DNA from: Streptomyces sp. NBC_00091
GTDB taxonomy: Bacteria > Actinomycetota > Actinomycetes > Streptomycetales > Streptomycetaceae
Length of the DNA stretch: 64,000 nt
Direction: 5' to 3'
Assembly: GCF_026343185.1 (NCBI RefSeq)
Contig: NZ_JAPEMA010000002.1
Span: forward strand, 682,001-746,000
Shown here: piece after piece, positions 6,979-15,447 of the stretch
Layout of the letters: each line of letters begins with the position of its first letter
How positions within the stretch are numbered: the first letter of the stretch is position 1
The notes under the pieces: generated by a model
Told to the model about the DNA's origin: nothing
Database searches by the model: none
Seen by the model: the letters and a program-made list of their open reading frames with translations, nothing else
Position numbers and translations under genes: made by a program

Positions 6979-8004
6979 GTGTCCTTCACCGTTTCTGTCC
7001 GCGCGGCCGCGCTGCCCGCCGCCGTCCTGACCGCGCTGGCCCTGCCGGCCGCTCCCGCACACGCCGCGGCCGTGTCCGTCACCGCCACCGTGGAGACCGC
7101 CCCGGTCTCGCACAGCGGTGACGCCGCCGACGACCCGGCGATCTGGGTCCACCCGACCGACCCCGCCAAGTCGGTGGTCATCGGTACGGACAAGAAGGGC
7201 GCGCTGGAGGTCTACGACATGACCGGCGCCCGGATCCAGCGGATCAGCGGCGACTACGGCAACAACGTCGACCTGCGCGGCGACATCGTGGTCTCGGCGG
7301 ACGACGAGGCCGCCGGCGGCAACGGCGCCATGCACATCTACCGCATCGACCCGGTGACCCGGCAGCTCAAGCGCCTGGGGGACGTCCCCACCGAGGTCAC
7401 CGCGCACGGCATCTGCCTCTACACCTCCCCCGCCTCGGGCAAGCTGTACGCCTTCCCCAACTCCACCTCCGGCCGCGTCGAGCAGTGGGAACTCGCCGTC
7501 AACGGCGATGCGGTGACGGCGACCTCCGTCCGCCTGTGGGACGCGGGCTCCGCGGTCGAGGGCTGCTACGCGGACGACACCACCGGGAAGCTCTACCTCG
7601 GCGAGGAGGACGTCGGCGTCTGGGTGTACGGGGCCGAACCCACCGCCGGGACGGGCCGCACCAAGCTCGACTCCACCGGCTCCGGCGGCCACATCACCGC
7701 CGACACCGAGGGCATCACCGCCGCGGGCAACCGGATCTACGTCTCCTCCCAGGGCAGCAACGACTTCACCGTCTACGACCGCACCACCCGCGCCTACCTC
7801 GGCCGCTTCGCCGTCTCCAACGGCACGGCGGCCGACGACTGCGAGGACACCGACGGCATCGACGCCTCCGCCGCCAACCTCGGCCCGGCCTTCCCGCAGG
7901 GCGTCTTCATCTGCCAGGACGGCTCCAACGGCGCCCCCGGCAGCAGCGGCAACCAGAACTTCAAGTTCGTCCCGCTCCAGCGCATCACCGCCCAGTTCGG
8001 CTGA
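6979..8004 (+). CDS. Secreted beta-propeller phytase
   Basis: 341 aa with a Sec-type signal peptide (hydrophobic core AALPAAVLTALALPAAP, cleavage expected after AHA near residue 30). The mature part matches the 3-phytase/BPP family: HSGDAADDPAIWVHPTDPAKSVVIGTDKKGALEVYDMTG near the start, NNVDLRG, and EGCYADDTTGKLYLGEEDVGVW in the middle; Asp/Glu-rich segments form the calcium sites. Beta-propeller phytases release phosphate from calcium phytate outside the cell. GTG start with GAGGGGA upstream. The C-terminal NQNFKFVPLQRI is the typical end of bacterial members, so the gene looks complete. Monocistronic, probably under phosphate control, though no clear PHO box was seen. Confidence 0.88.
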   Translation: MSFTVSVRAAALPAAVLTALALPAAPAHAAAVSVTATVETAPVSHSGDAADDPAIWVHPTDPAKSVVIGTDKKGALEVYDMTGARIQRISGDYGNNVDLRGDIVVSADDEAAGGNGAMHIYRIDPVTRQLKRLGDVPTEVTAHGICLYTSPASGKLYAFPNSTSGRVEQWELAVNGDAVTATSVRLWDAGSAVEGCYADDTTGKLYLGEEDVGVWVYGAEPTAGTGRTKLDSTGSGGHITADTEGITAAGNRIYVSSQGSNDFTVYDRTTRAYLGRFAVSNGTAADDCEDTDGIDASAANLGPAFPQGVFICQDGSNGAPGSSGNQNFKFVPLQRITAQFG

Positions 8005-8079
8005 CCGCACCGGGCCCCGGCGCGGCGCGGCTGACGATCTCGATCGACTCCCGGACCGGGTCTTCGTACACTGACGGGC

Positions 8080-8454
8080 ATGGCATGCCGCATCAGTGAG
8101 CTGATCATCGACTGCGCCGACGCCGAGCGGCTCGCCGTGTTCTGGAGCGAGGTGCTCGGCTACGTCGAACTCGACCGGGAGGACGACGGAGGCATCGCGA
8201 TCGGGCCGCCCGACGGCGGCCCGCAGCCCATCCTCGTCCTCAGCCCCAGCAGCGACCCGCGGACGGGGAAGCTCCGGCTGCACATCGACGTCAACGCCAC
8301 CGACCGCGACCAGGACGCCGAGCTGGAGCGGCTGCTCGCCCTAGGGGCCGAGCCCGTCGACGTCGGCCAGACCGGCACCGAGAGCTGGCACGTCCTGGCC
8401 GACCCGGAAGGCAACGAGTTCTGCCTCCTGCGCACCCGGCTCCAGCCCCTCTGA
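8080..8454 (+). CDS. VOC-superfamily (glyoxalase/bleomycin-resistance-like) protein
   Basis: 124 aa. The double beta-alpha-beta-beta-beta pattern of small actinomycete VOC proteins: starts ISELIIDCADAERLAVFWSEVLGY, has KLRLHIDVNATD in the middle and ends SWHVLADPEGNEFCLL. Metal ligands are only partly conserved (H in LRLHIDV, E in GNEF). The substrate is unknown. It starts 75 bases after the phytase gene and could be co-transcribed or separate; it is convergent with the GNAT gene, with 16 bases between the stops. Confidence 0.8.
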   Translation: MACRISELIIDCADAERLAVFWSEVLGYVELDREDDGGIAIGPPDGGPQPILVLSPSSDPRTGKLRLHIDVNATDRDQDAELERLLALGAEPVDVGQTGTESWHVLADPEGNEFCLLRTRLQPL

Positions 8455-8470
8455 CCCATGCGTCGCGGCG

Positions 8471-9250
8471 TCAGGCCGCCCGGCCGTCGGAGTCCTCGAG
8501 GCGTACGCCTCCGGTGGCGTAGTGCACGTACTCGCGGTGCAGACGGAAGCCCGCCCTCCAGGCGAGCAGCCGGCTGGGCCGGTTGTCGCGGGAGCAGGAC
8601 CAGCTCGGCGTACGGCCGCGGGCGGCGATGTCCTCGCACAGGGCGGTGACGCAGGCCAGCGCCAGGTGCTGGCGCCGGTGGCCGGGGGCGGCGAGGACCG
8701 CCACGTCCTCGTACCGGCTGCCGAGGAGGTACGTACAGGCCACCGCGAGCAGTTGCCCCCGGCGGAACGCGCCCCACGCGGCACCCGATCCCGCCAGTCC
8801 GTGCGGGCCGCCCCAGGTCGAGTGGATCCAGCCCGCCCCGGGGCCGAGGGCGGCCAGCGCCGGGGCGTCCTCGATGGTCAGCCGGCGTACGGAGGTGCCG
8901 CGCGGCGGCTGGGCCGGCAGGGCGGGGGCCGCCCGGAGGTAGACCATCCGCTCCCACGGGTCGAGCCGGGCGAAGGCGGTGCGCAGCAACGGGACGAAGC
9001 CGGCGGGGGCTTGGACGTAGTGGGAGGCGAGCGGGCCCAGAGCCGCCGGGGGCAGTGCCTGCGGGGCGCCCCGCAGCAGGACGTGGTCGCCGCTCTCGAC
9101 CGCCAGTACCCGGGGGGCGAGGGAACGGTCGGCCCACCAGCGGCCGTTGCCGGTGGTCAGTACGTGTTCGGCGAGGGCCGCGACACCTGGTGCCCCGGCG
9201 GGGAACCAGGGGGCGAGGGCGGGAAGGCGGGAGGGCTGGATCTCGATCAC
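8471..9250 (-). CDS. GNAT-family N-acetyltransferase
   Basis: 259 aa. The C-terminal half is a GNAT domain: GAFRRGQLLAVACTYLLGSRYEDVAVLAAPGHRRQHLALACVTALCEDIAARG holds the acetyl-CoA-binding motif A in the degenerate form seen in FR47-like members, and SRDNRPSRLLAWRAGFRLHREYVHY is the usual C-terminal motif. The N-terminal half (about 1-120) is typical of a subgroup with an added domain. The GTG start at 9250 follows a GAGGTGG ribosome site; the open frame upstream is low-complexity and rejected. The acceptor is unknown. Confidence 0.8.
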   Translation of the reverse strand: MIEIQPSRLPALAPWFPAGAPGVAALAEHVLTTGNGRWWADRSLAPRVLAVESGDHVLLRGAPQALPPAALGPLASHYVQAPAGFVPLLRTAFARLDPWERMVYLRAAPALPAQPPRGTSVRRLTIEDAPALAALGPGAGWIHSTWGGPHGLAGSGAAWGAFRRGQLLAVACTYLLGSRYEDVAVLAAPGHRRQHLALACVTALCEDIAARGRTPSWSCSRDNRPSRLLAWRAGFRLHREYVHYATGGVRLEDSDGRAA

Positions 9251-9717
9251 GGGCGGGCCACCTCGGGGGCGGAAGACGGAAGGGCGGGGGCGGCCCGGAC
9301 GGAGGCCGCCCCCGCAGGGGAACCGGCGGCGCGCGGAAGGCGGCGCCGGCGGGCCTCGAAGGGCCCGGGGGCGTGGTGTGGGCACCTGCGGCCGGCCGGT
9401 GTGGGCACGGCCGGCCGCAGGGTCCGGCGGCTTCGGCGTCAGCGCGCCGGAGGGTGAACGGGGCGCTCGGCCGGCGGCACCGGACGATGCGGTGGCCGGT
9501 CGTCGTGGAGGCGGCCGCTGTTCACGTCGTCCATCCAACGATGGCGGCCGCCCTGCCTCAAGGGCCCATACGGGCAATTGACGCGGCGCTGACGGACCTC
9601 TTCCGGCCCCGGGACCAGCGGGCCGGTGGGCGTATGAGCTGCGTCGAACCGGTCGGGCTGCTGGGGCTGCGCGGCTGCCGCTGACGTGGCCGTGCCGGGG
9701 TCCCGGGCCGGTTTGGG
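9251..9717. other. Gene-free stretch upstream of the kdp promoter
   Basis: About 470 bases without a convincing gene. Two short inverted repeats are seen, CCATC-CAAC-GATGG and GCCC-ATAC-GGGC, near 9.53-9.58 kb, of unknown role. Open frames here are G/C-rich shadows with no ribosome sites. Confidence 0.4.
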
Positions 9718-9780
9718 CGTCAGGGCGGCGTTAAGAGTTCCGGTGGGCCCGTATGGAGGCCGTCAAGGTGGCTTAACGCC
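9718..9780. promoter_or_regulatory. kdp promoter region with CGTYARG direct repeats (proposed KdpE boxes)
   Basis: CGTCAGGG starts at 9718 and CGTTAAGA at 9729 (11 bases apart). CGTATGGA at 9750 and CGTCAAGG at 9761 are again 11 apart, followed by CTTAACGC at 9772. The outer units also form a perfect inverted repeat GGCGTTAAG (9727-9735) / CTTAACGCC (9772-9780). OmpR-type response regulators such as KdpE bind direct repeats 10-11 bases apart. Similar repeats occur upstream of the second kdpF at 19.49 kb. A perfect 18-base palindrome centred on CCAGCTGG (9806-9823) lies between these boxes and the first gene. Confidence 0.55.
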
Positions 9781-9855
9781 GGGATGAAGACACGGTTATC
9801 TCGTCATCGGCCAGCTGGCCGATTTCATTTCTCCCACTTCATCCAGGAGCTCACG

Positions 9856-9939
9856 ATGGCCGATCTGGCCTTCGTCGTCACCACGGTCGCGGTCTTCGCG
9901 CTGGTGGCTCTCATCGCCCGAGGGGTGACCAAGCTGTGA
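9856..9939 (+). CDS. 27-aa single-span membrane peptide heading the kdp operon
   Basis: The product is one hydrophobic helix ([18 protein letters not shown]) with a basic end. GGAG lies nine bases before the ATG. Its stop overlaps the kdpF GTG start (GTGA), so it is translated as part of the kdp operon. A similar mini-protein is often left unannotated in actinomycete kdp loci. The likely role is a small subunit or stabiliser of the KdpFABC complex in the membrane, by analogy with KdpF (inference). It is not KdpF itself, which follows. Confidence 0.6.
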   Translation: MADLAFVVTTVAVFALVALIARGVTKL

Positions 9940-10025
9940 CCGTCGAGAACATCGTCGGCCTCGCCGTCGCCGTCGCCCTGCTCGGATACCTCGTCCTCGC
10001 CCTCGTGTACCCGGAGAGGTTCTGA
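9936..10025 (+). CDS. kdpF: KdpF, small subunit of the potassium-importing ATPase
   Basis: 29 aa, one transmembrane helix ending in the KdpF signature [12 protein letters not shown]. KdpF stabilises the KdpABC complex in the membrane. Its GTG start overlaps the preceding peptide gene and kdpA begins eight bases after its stop, with the ribosome site GGAGAGG inside the kdpF 3' end. Confidence 0.88.
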   Translation: MTVENIVGLAVAVALLGYLVLALVYPERF

Positions 10026-10033
10026 GTCCCGAT

Positions 10034-11698
10034 ATGAGTCCCCAGACCGCTGGTGTGCTCCAGCTGATCGCACTGATCGCCGCGCTCGCGCTGGCCTACC
10101 GCCCGCTCGGCGACTACATGGCCCGCGTCTACTCCTCCGAGAAGCACTACGCGCCGGAGAAGTGGATCTACAAGGCGATCGGCGCCAACCCGACCGCCGA
10201 GATGCGCTGGCCCGCCTACCTGCGCGGCGTCCTGGCCTTCTCAGCGGTGAGTGTCCTCTTCCTCTACGCCCTCCAGAGGGCGCAGGGGATCCTGCCCGGC
10301 TCGCTCGGCTTCTCCGCGATCGACCCGGACCAGGCCTTCAACACCGCCGCCTCGTTCGTCGCGAACACCAACTGGCAGTCGTACGCCGGCGAGCAGGCCA
10401 TGGGCCACGTCGTACAGACCGGCGGCCTGGCGGTGCAGAACTTCGTCTCCGCCGCCGTCGGCATGGCCGTCGCCGTCGCCCTCGTACGGGGCTTCGCGCG
10501 CTCGCGGACCGGTGAGCTCGGCAACTTCTGGGCCGACCTGGTGCGCGGCACCGTCCGTATCCTGCTGCCGATCTCGGTGGTCGGCGCGGTCGTCCTGGTC
10601 GCCTGCGGTGCGATCCAGAACTTCTCCGGGATCCACGAGGTCGGCCAGTTCGCTGGCGGAACCCAGCAGTGGAACGGCGGGGCGGTCGCCTCGCAGGAGG
10701 TCATCAAGGAGCTGGGTACGAACGGCGGCGGTTACTTCAACGCCAACTCCGCGCACCCCTTCGAGAACCCGACCCCCTTCTCGAACCTGTTCGAGATCTT
10801 CCTGATCCTGGTCATCCCGTTCGCGCTGACCCGCACCTTCGGCAAGCTGGTCGGCTCGGTCAAGCAGGGCTACGCGATCCTCGCGGCGATGGCGACGATC
10901 TGGATCGGTTTCACCGCTCTGATGATGTGGACCGAGTTCGCCCACCACGGCCCGGCCTTCGACGTCTCGGGCGGCGCGATGGAGGGCAAGGAGACCCGCT
11001 TCGGCATCGGCGCCTCCGCGATCTTCTCCGTGGCGACGACCCTGACGTCCACCGGTGCGGTCAACTCCTTCCACTCCTCCTACACGGGGCTCGGCGGCGG
11101 CATCCAGCTGCTGGGCATGCAGCTCGGCGAGATCGCGCCCGGCGGCGTCGGTTCCGGCCTCTACGGCATGCTGGTCATGGCGATCATCGCGGTGTTCATC
11201 GCCGGCCTCATGGTCGGCCGCACCCCCGAGTACCTGGGCAAGAAGATCGGCACCCGCGAGATCAAGTTCGCGGCCTGCTACATCCTCATCACCCCCGCCC
11301 TCGTCCTCGGCTTCACCGCCGCCGCGATGGCGCTGGACACCCCGGCCAACTCGATGACCAACACCGGGGCGCACGGATTCTCCGAGATCCTCTACGCCTA
11401 CACCTCCGGCGCCAACAACAACGGCTCCGCCTTCGCGGGCCTGAACGCCGACACCCAGTGGTTCAACAGCACCATCGGCCTCGCGATGCTGCTGGGCCGT
11501 TTCCTGCCCATGGTGTTCGTCCTCGCCCTGGCCGGCTCGCTCGCCGAGCAGAAGCCCGTCCCGGAGACGGCGGGCACCCTGCGCACCGACAAGCCGCTCT
11601 ACGCGGGCCTGCTCGTCGGCACCATCCTCATCATCACCGGTCTGACCTACTTCCCGGCCCTCGCGCTGGGTCCGCTGGCCGAAGGGCTGGCGTCATGA
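10034..11698 (+). CDS. kdpA: KdpA, potassium-binding channel-like subunit
   Basis: 554 aa polytopic membrane protein with four degenerate selectivity-filter loops: TNWQSYAGE (first), [21 protein letters not shown] (second), [18 protein letters not shown] (third) and [21 protein letters not shown] (fourth). It selects and conducts K+ to the KdpB pump. The stop overlaps the kdpB start as ATGA. Full length for the family (E. coli 557 aa). Confidence 0.96.
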   Translation: MSPQTAGVLQLIALIAALALAYRPLGDYMARVYSSEKHYAPEKWIYKAIGANPTAEMRWPAYLRGVLAFSAVSVLFLYALQRAQGILPGSLGFSAIDPDQAFNTAASFVANTNWQSYAGEQAMGHVVQTGGLAVQNFVSAAVGMAVAVALVRGFARSRTGELGNFWADLVRGTVRILLPISVVGAVVLVACGAIQNFSGIHEVGQFAGGTQQWNGGAVASQEVIKELGTNGGGYFNANSAHPFENPTPFSNLFEIFLILVIPFALTRTFGKLVGSVKQGYAILAAMATIWIGFTALMMWTEFAHHGPAFDVSGGAMEGKETRFGIGASAIFSVATTLTSTGAVNSFHSSYTGLGGGIQLLGMQLGEIAPGGVGSGLYGMLVMAIIAVFIAGLMVGRTPEYLGKKIGTREIKFAACYILITPALVLGFTAAAMALDTPANSMTNTGAHGFSEILYAYTSGANNNGSAFAGLNADTQWFNSTIGLAMLLGRFLPMVFVLALAGSLAEQKPVPETAGTLRTDKPLYAGLLVGTILIITGLTYFPALALGPLAEGLAS

Positions 11699-13827
11699 CC
11701 TCCGACACAAGGAAGCAAGAGGACGTCATGTCGACCGTGACTCCGACCCGCGCTCCCCACCAGGACGTGCCCACCGGCCACAAGCCGGCCGCCGGACGCG
11801 TCGGCGGCGGGCTGTTCGACCCCAAGGCGCTGCTGAAGTCCTTCCCGGACGCGGTCCGCAAGCTCGACCCGCGCATCATGATCAAGTCCCCGGTCATGTT
11901 CGTGGTCCTGATCGGCTCGGTGGTCACCACCGTCCTGGCGGTCAAGGACCCGACGGACTGGTTCGGCTGGGCGATCACCGCCTGGCTGTGGCTGACCACG
12001 ATCTTCGCCAACCTCGCCGAGGCCGTGGCCGAGGGCCGCGGCAAGGCGCAGGCCGACACCCTGCGCAAGGCCAAGACGGACACCGTCGCGCGCCGGCTGA
12101 CCGGCGCGACCGAGGAGCAGGTCCCGGGTACCGAGCTGAGGATCGGCGACCTGGTGGTCTGCGAGGCCGGCGACATCATCCCGGGCGACGGTGACGTCGT
12201 CGAGGGCGTCGCGTCCGTGGACGAGTCCGCGATCACCGGTGAGTCCGCGCCGGTGATCCGTGAGTCGGGCGGTGACCGCAGCGCGGTCACCGGCGGTACG
12301 AAGGTGCTCTCGGACCGGATCGTCATCAAGATCACGACGAAGCCCGGCGAGACCTTCATCGACCGGATGATCGCCCTCGTCGAGGGCGCCGCCCGCCAGA
12401 AGACCCCCAACGAGATCGCCCTCAACATCCTGCTGGCCTCGCTGACCATCGTCTTCCTGCTGGCCGTCGTCACCCTCCAGCCCTTCGCGATCTACGCGGG
12501 CGCCGAGCAGTCCATGATCGTGCTGACGGCCCTGCTGGTCTGCCTGATCCCGACCACCATCGGGGCGCTGCTGTCCGCGATCGGCATCGCCGGCATGGAC
12601 CGCCTGGTCCAGCGCAATGTCCTGGCCATGTCCGGCCGCGCGGTCGAGGCCGCCGGCGACGTGTCGACGCTGCTGCTCGACAAGACGGGCACCATCACGC
12701 TGGGCAACCGCCAGGCGTCGGAGTTCGTACCCGTCAAGGGCACCACCCAGGCCGAACTGGCCGACGCCGCGCAGCTGTCGTCGCTGGCCGACGAGACTCC
12801 CGAGGGCCGTTCCATCGTGGTCCTCGCGAAGGAGAAGTACGGGCTGCGCGAGCGCCACCAGGGCGAGCTGTCGCACGCCACCTGGATCGAGTTCACCGCC
12901 CAGACCCGCATGTCGGGTGTGGACGTGGACGGCAGGCAGACCCGCAAGGGCGCGGCCGGCTCGGTCATCACCTGGGTCAAGGAGCAGGGCGGCCAGGTCT
13001 CCGACGACGCCGACCTCCTCGCCAACCGCATCTCCGAGGCCGGCGGGACCCCGCTCCTGGTGGCCGTCAAGGACGAGGAGGGCGCCCGTGTCCTGGGTGT
13101 CATCCACCTCAAGGACGTGGTCAAGGAGGGCATGCGCGAGCGGTTCGACGAGCTGCGCCGCATGGGCATCAAGACCGTCATGATCACCGGTGACAACCCG
13201 CTCACCGCGAAGGCCATCGCCGAGGAGGCGGGTGTCGACGACTTCCTCGCCGAGGCCACGCCCGAGGACAAGATGGCCCTCATCAAGCGGGAGCAGGCGG
13301 GCGGCAAGCTCGTCGCGATGACGGGCGACGGTACGAACGACGCCCCGGCGCTGGCGCAGGCCGACGTCGGTGTGGCCATGAACACCGGTACCTCGGCCGC
13401 CAAGGAGGCCGGGAACATGGTGGACCTGGACTCCAACCCGACCAAGCTGATCGAGATCGTGGAGATCGGCAAGCAGCTCCTGATCACCCGGGGCGCGCTG
13501 ACCACGTTCTCCATCGCCAACGACGTCGCGAAGTACTTCGCGATCATCCCGGCCATGTTCGCGGTGGTCTACCCGGGCCTGGACAAGCTCAACATCATGG
13601 GCCTGGCCTCCCCGGAATCCGCGATCCTCTCCGCCGTCATCTTCAACGCGCTGATCATCATCGCGCTGGTGCCCCTCGCCCTCAAGGGCGTGCAGTACAA
13701 GCCGACCAGCGCCGACAAGATGCTCCGCCGCAACCTCGGCCTCTACGGGGTGGGCGGCCTGATCGCCCCCTTCATCGGCATCAAGCTCATCGACCTGCTC
13801 ATCTCCCTCATCCCCGGGCTCGCCTGA
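11695..13827 (+). CDS. kdpB: KdpB, P-type ATPase subunit of the potassium pump
   Basis: 710 aa. P-type ATPase motifs: [15 protein letters not shown] (actuator), [13 protein letters not shown] with the phosphorylated Asp near residue 329, [33 protein letters not shown], and [22 protein letters not shown]. It couples ATP hydrolysis to K+ uptake with KdpA, C and F. The ATG at 11695 overlaps the kdpA stop and has GAAGGG seven bases upstream; an internal ATG at 11728 (AGAGGA upstream) gives a 699-aa version nearer to the family norm and cannot be excluded. Confidence 0.95.
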   Translation: MTSDTRKQEDVMSTVTPTRAPHQDVPTGHKPAAGRVGGGLFDPKALLKSFPDAVRKLDPRIMIKSPVMFVVLIGSVVTTVLAVKDPTDWFGWAITAWLWLTTIFANLAEAVAEGRGKAQADTLRKAKTDTVARRLTGATEEQVPGTELRIGDLVVCEAGDIIPGDGDVVEGVASVDESAITGESAPVIRESGGDRSAVTGGTKVLSDRIVIKITTKPGETFIDRMIALVEGAARQKTPNEIALNILLASLTIVFLLAVVTLQPFAIYAGAEQSMIVLTALLVCLIPTTIGALLSAIGIAGMDRLVQRNVLAMSGRAVEAAGDVSTLLLDKTGTITLGNRQASEFVPVKGTTQAELADAAQLSSLADETPEGRSIVVLAKEKYGLRERHQGELSHATWIEFTAQTRMSGVDVDGRQTRKGAAGSVITWVKEQGGQVSDDADLLANRISEAGGTPLLVAVKDEEGARVLGVIHLKDVVKEGMRERFDELRRMGIKTVMITGDNPLTAKAIAEEAGVDDFLAEATPEDKMALIKREQAGGKLVAMTGDGTNDAPALAQADVGVAMNTGTSAAKEAGNMVDLDSNPTKLIEIVEIGKQLLITRGALTTFSIANDVAKYFAIIPAMFAVVYPGLDKLNIMGLASPESAILSAVIFNALIIIALVPLALKGVQYKPTSADKMLRRNLGLYGVGGLIAPFIGIKLIDLLISLIPGLA

Positions 13828-13847
13828 ATTAGGAACGTGCTAAGGCT

Positions 13848-14585
13848 ATGAACAACTCCGTAGGCAACACCGCACGGTTGATCGCCGCCGGCCTGCGGGC
13901 CCTGCTCGTCCTCACGGTCATCTGCGGGGTCATCTACCCGCTCGCCGTGACCGGCATCGCCCAGGCCCTGTTCAACGACAAGGCCAACGGCTCCGAGATC
14001 AAGGACAAGAGCGGCAAGGTCGTCGGCTCCTCCCTCATCGGGCAGACCTACAACCTGCCGAAGAAGACTGCTTCTGATTCGACAACGGGGAGCGACGCCG
14101 AAGAAGCGGCCAAGCCGGACCTCAAGTGGTTCCAGCCGCGCCCCTCCAACGGCCTGGGCAGCAACAGCGTCAACACCCAGTACTCGCTGATCCTCTCCGG
14201 GGCCACCAACCGCTCCGCCGACAACGGCGCCGTGGGCGGCAAGTGCACCAAGGACGCCGAAGAGGGCACCCTCTGCGCCCAGGTCCTCGCCGCCAAGGAC
14301 GCCGTCATCGCGGACAACACCACGGCGTCGTACCAGGTGAAGCCCGAGGACGTGCCGGCCGACGCCGTCACCTCCTCCGGCTCGGGCCTCGACCCGAACA
14401 TCTCCCCCGAGTACGCCGAGCTCCAGGTCCACCGGGTGGCCGAGAAGAACGGGCTCGACCTCAAGCGGGTCGAGAAGCTCGTCGCCGACCACACCCAGGG
14501 CCGCACCCTCGGCTTCATGGGTGAGCCCCGCGTCAACGTCCTCGAGCTGAACACCGCCCTCAAGGCCGCCCTGTCCAAGGGCTGA
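13848..14585 (+). CDS. kdpC: KdpC, assembly and affinity subunit of the potassium pump
   Basis: 245 aa. One N-terminal transmembrane helix (GLRALLVLTVICGVIYPLAVTGIAQALF), then the periplasmic-side domain with GSSLIGQTY, FQPRPSNGLGSNSVNTQYS and the C-terminal motif VEKLVADHTQGRTLGFMGEPRVNVLELN. It is longer than E. coli KdpC (190 aa) because of an acidic/Thr-rich insertion near residues 70-90 and another after NRSADNGAVGGKC, both usual in actinomycetes. It starts 20 bases after kdpB. Confidence 0.94.
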   Translation: MNNSVGNTARLIAAGLRALLVLTVICGVIYPLAVTGIAQALFNDKANGSEIKDKSGKVVGSSLIGQTYNLPKKTASDSTTGSDAEEAAKPDLKWFQPRPSNGLGSNSVNTQYSLILSGATNRSADNGAVGGKCTKDAEEGTLCAQVLAAKDAVIADNTTASYQVKPEDVPADAVTSSGSGLDPNISPEYAELQVHRVAEKNGLDLKRVEKLVADHTQGRTLGFMGEPRVNVLELNTALKAALSKG

Positions 14586-14680
14586 TGCCCGACCTCGCAC
14601 GACCCGGGAACCGGCGGGGCGCACAGCTCGCGCCCCGCCGGTTCCCGCCGTGCCCCGCAACGAAGGAAGGCTGCACACCG

Positions 14681-15373
14681 ATGACCCGGGTGCTGGTGGT
14701 GGAGGACGATCCCCAGCTCGTCCGCGCGCTCAAGATCAACCTCCAGGCGCGCAAATTCGAGGTCCAAGAGGCTTCCGACGGAAGCTCGGCCATCCGGCTC
14801 GCGGCCGCCCGCAAGCCGGACGTCATCGTGCTGGACCTCGGCCTCCCGGACATGGACGGCATCGAGGTGATCAAGGCGGTCCGCGGCTGGACCCGGACCC
14901 CCATCCTGGTGCTCTCCGCCCGGCACACCTCCGAGGACAAGATCCGGGCTCTGGACGCCGGCGCGGACGACTACGTGACGAAACCGTTCAGCATGGACGA
15001 GCTGCTGGCCCGCCTGCGCGCGGCCACCCGCCGCCAGAACGCTCCGGCGCAGTCCCCGGCCGCCGACGAGGTCACGCTGGTCACGACGGACGAGTTCTCC
15101 GTCGACCTGGTGGCGAGGAAGGTCCGGCGGGGCGAGCGGACCGTACGCCTGACCCCCACCGAGTGGCACCTGCTGGAGATCCTCATCACCCACCCGGGCC
15201 GACTGATCACACAGAGCAGGCTGCTGCTGGAGGTCTGGGGCCCGACCTACTCCGAGCACACGAACTACCTCCGTGTATACATGGCGCAGCTACGGCGGAA
15301 ACTGGAAGCGGACCCTTCCCACCCGCGGTATCTGATCACCGAACCGGGCATGGGCTACCGCTTCGAACCGTAG
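14681..15373 (+). CDS. kdpE: KdpE, OmpR-family response regulator
   Basis: 230 aa. Receiver domain (about 3-115): acidic pair EDD near residues 8-10, phospho-acceptor Asp in VIVLDLGLPDMDG, conserved Lys in VTKPFSMDELL. Winged-helix DNA-binding domain from about 135 on: LTPTEWHLLEILITHPGRLITQ, with recognition helix and wing EHTNYLRVYMAQLRRKLE and the end GYRFEP. It activates kdp transcription when phosphorylated by KdpD under potassium limitation. The ATG at 14681 gives the family start MTRVLVVEDD; GAAGGAAGG lies about ten bases upstream. It follows kdpC by 95 bases and precedes kdpD. Confidence 0.94.
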   Translation: MTRVLVVEDDPQLVRALKINLQARKFEVQEASDGSSAIRLAAARKPDVIVLDLGLPDMDGIEVIKAVRGWTRTPILVLSARHTSEDKIRALDAGADDYVTKPFSMDELLARLRAATRRQNAPAQSPAADEVTLVTTDEFSVDLVARKVRRGERTVRLTPTEWHLLEILITHPGRLITQSRLLLEVWGPTYSEHTNYLRVYMAQLRRKLEADPSHPRYLITEPGMGYRFEP

Positions 15374-15447
15374 GCGTCCCCGGCCGGCCGGAACCGGCCG
15401 GGGCACCTGCGATCACCTTCCAGCACCACACACGAGAAGTCGGCAAC

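Noticed and set aside
10669..11694. A long in-frame extension upstream of kdpB, inside kdpA
   Set aside because: The translation is Arg/His-rich nonsense; KdpA and KdpB have clear family ends at 11698 and 11695.
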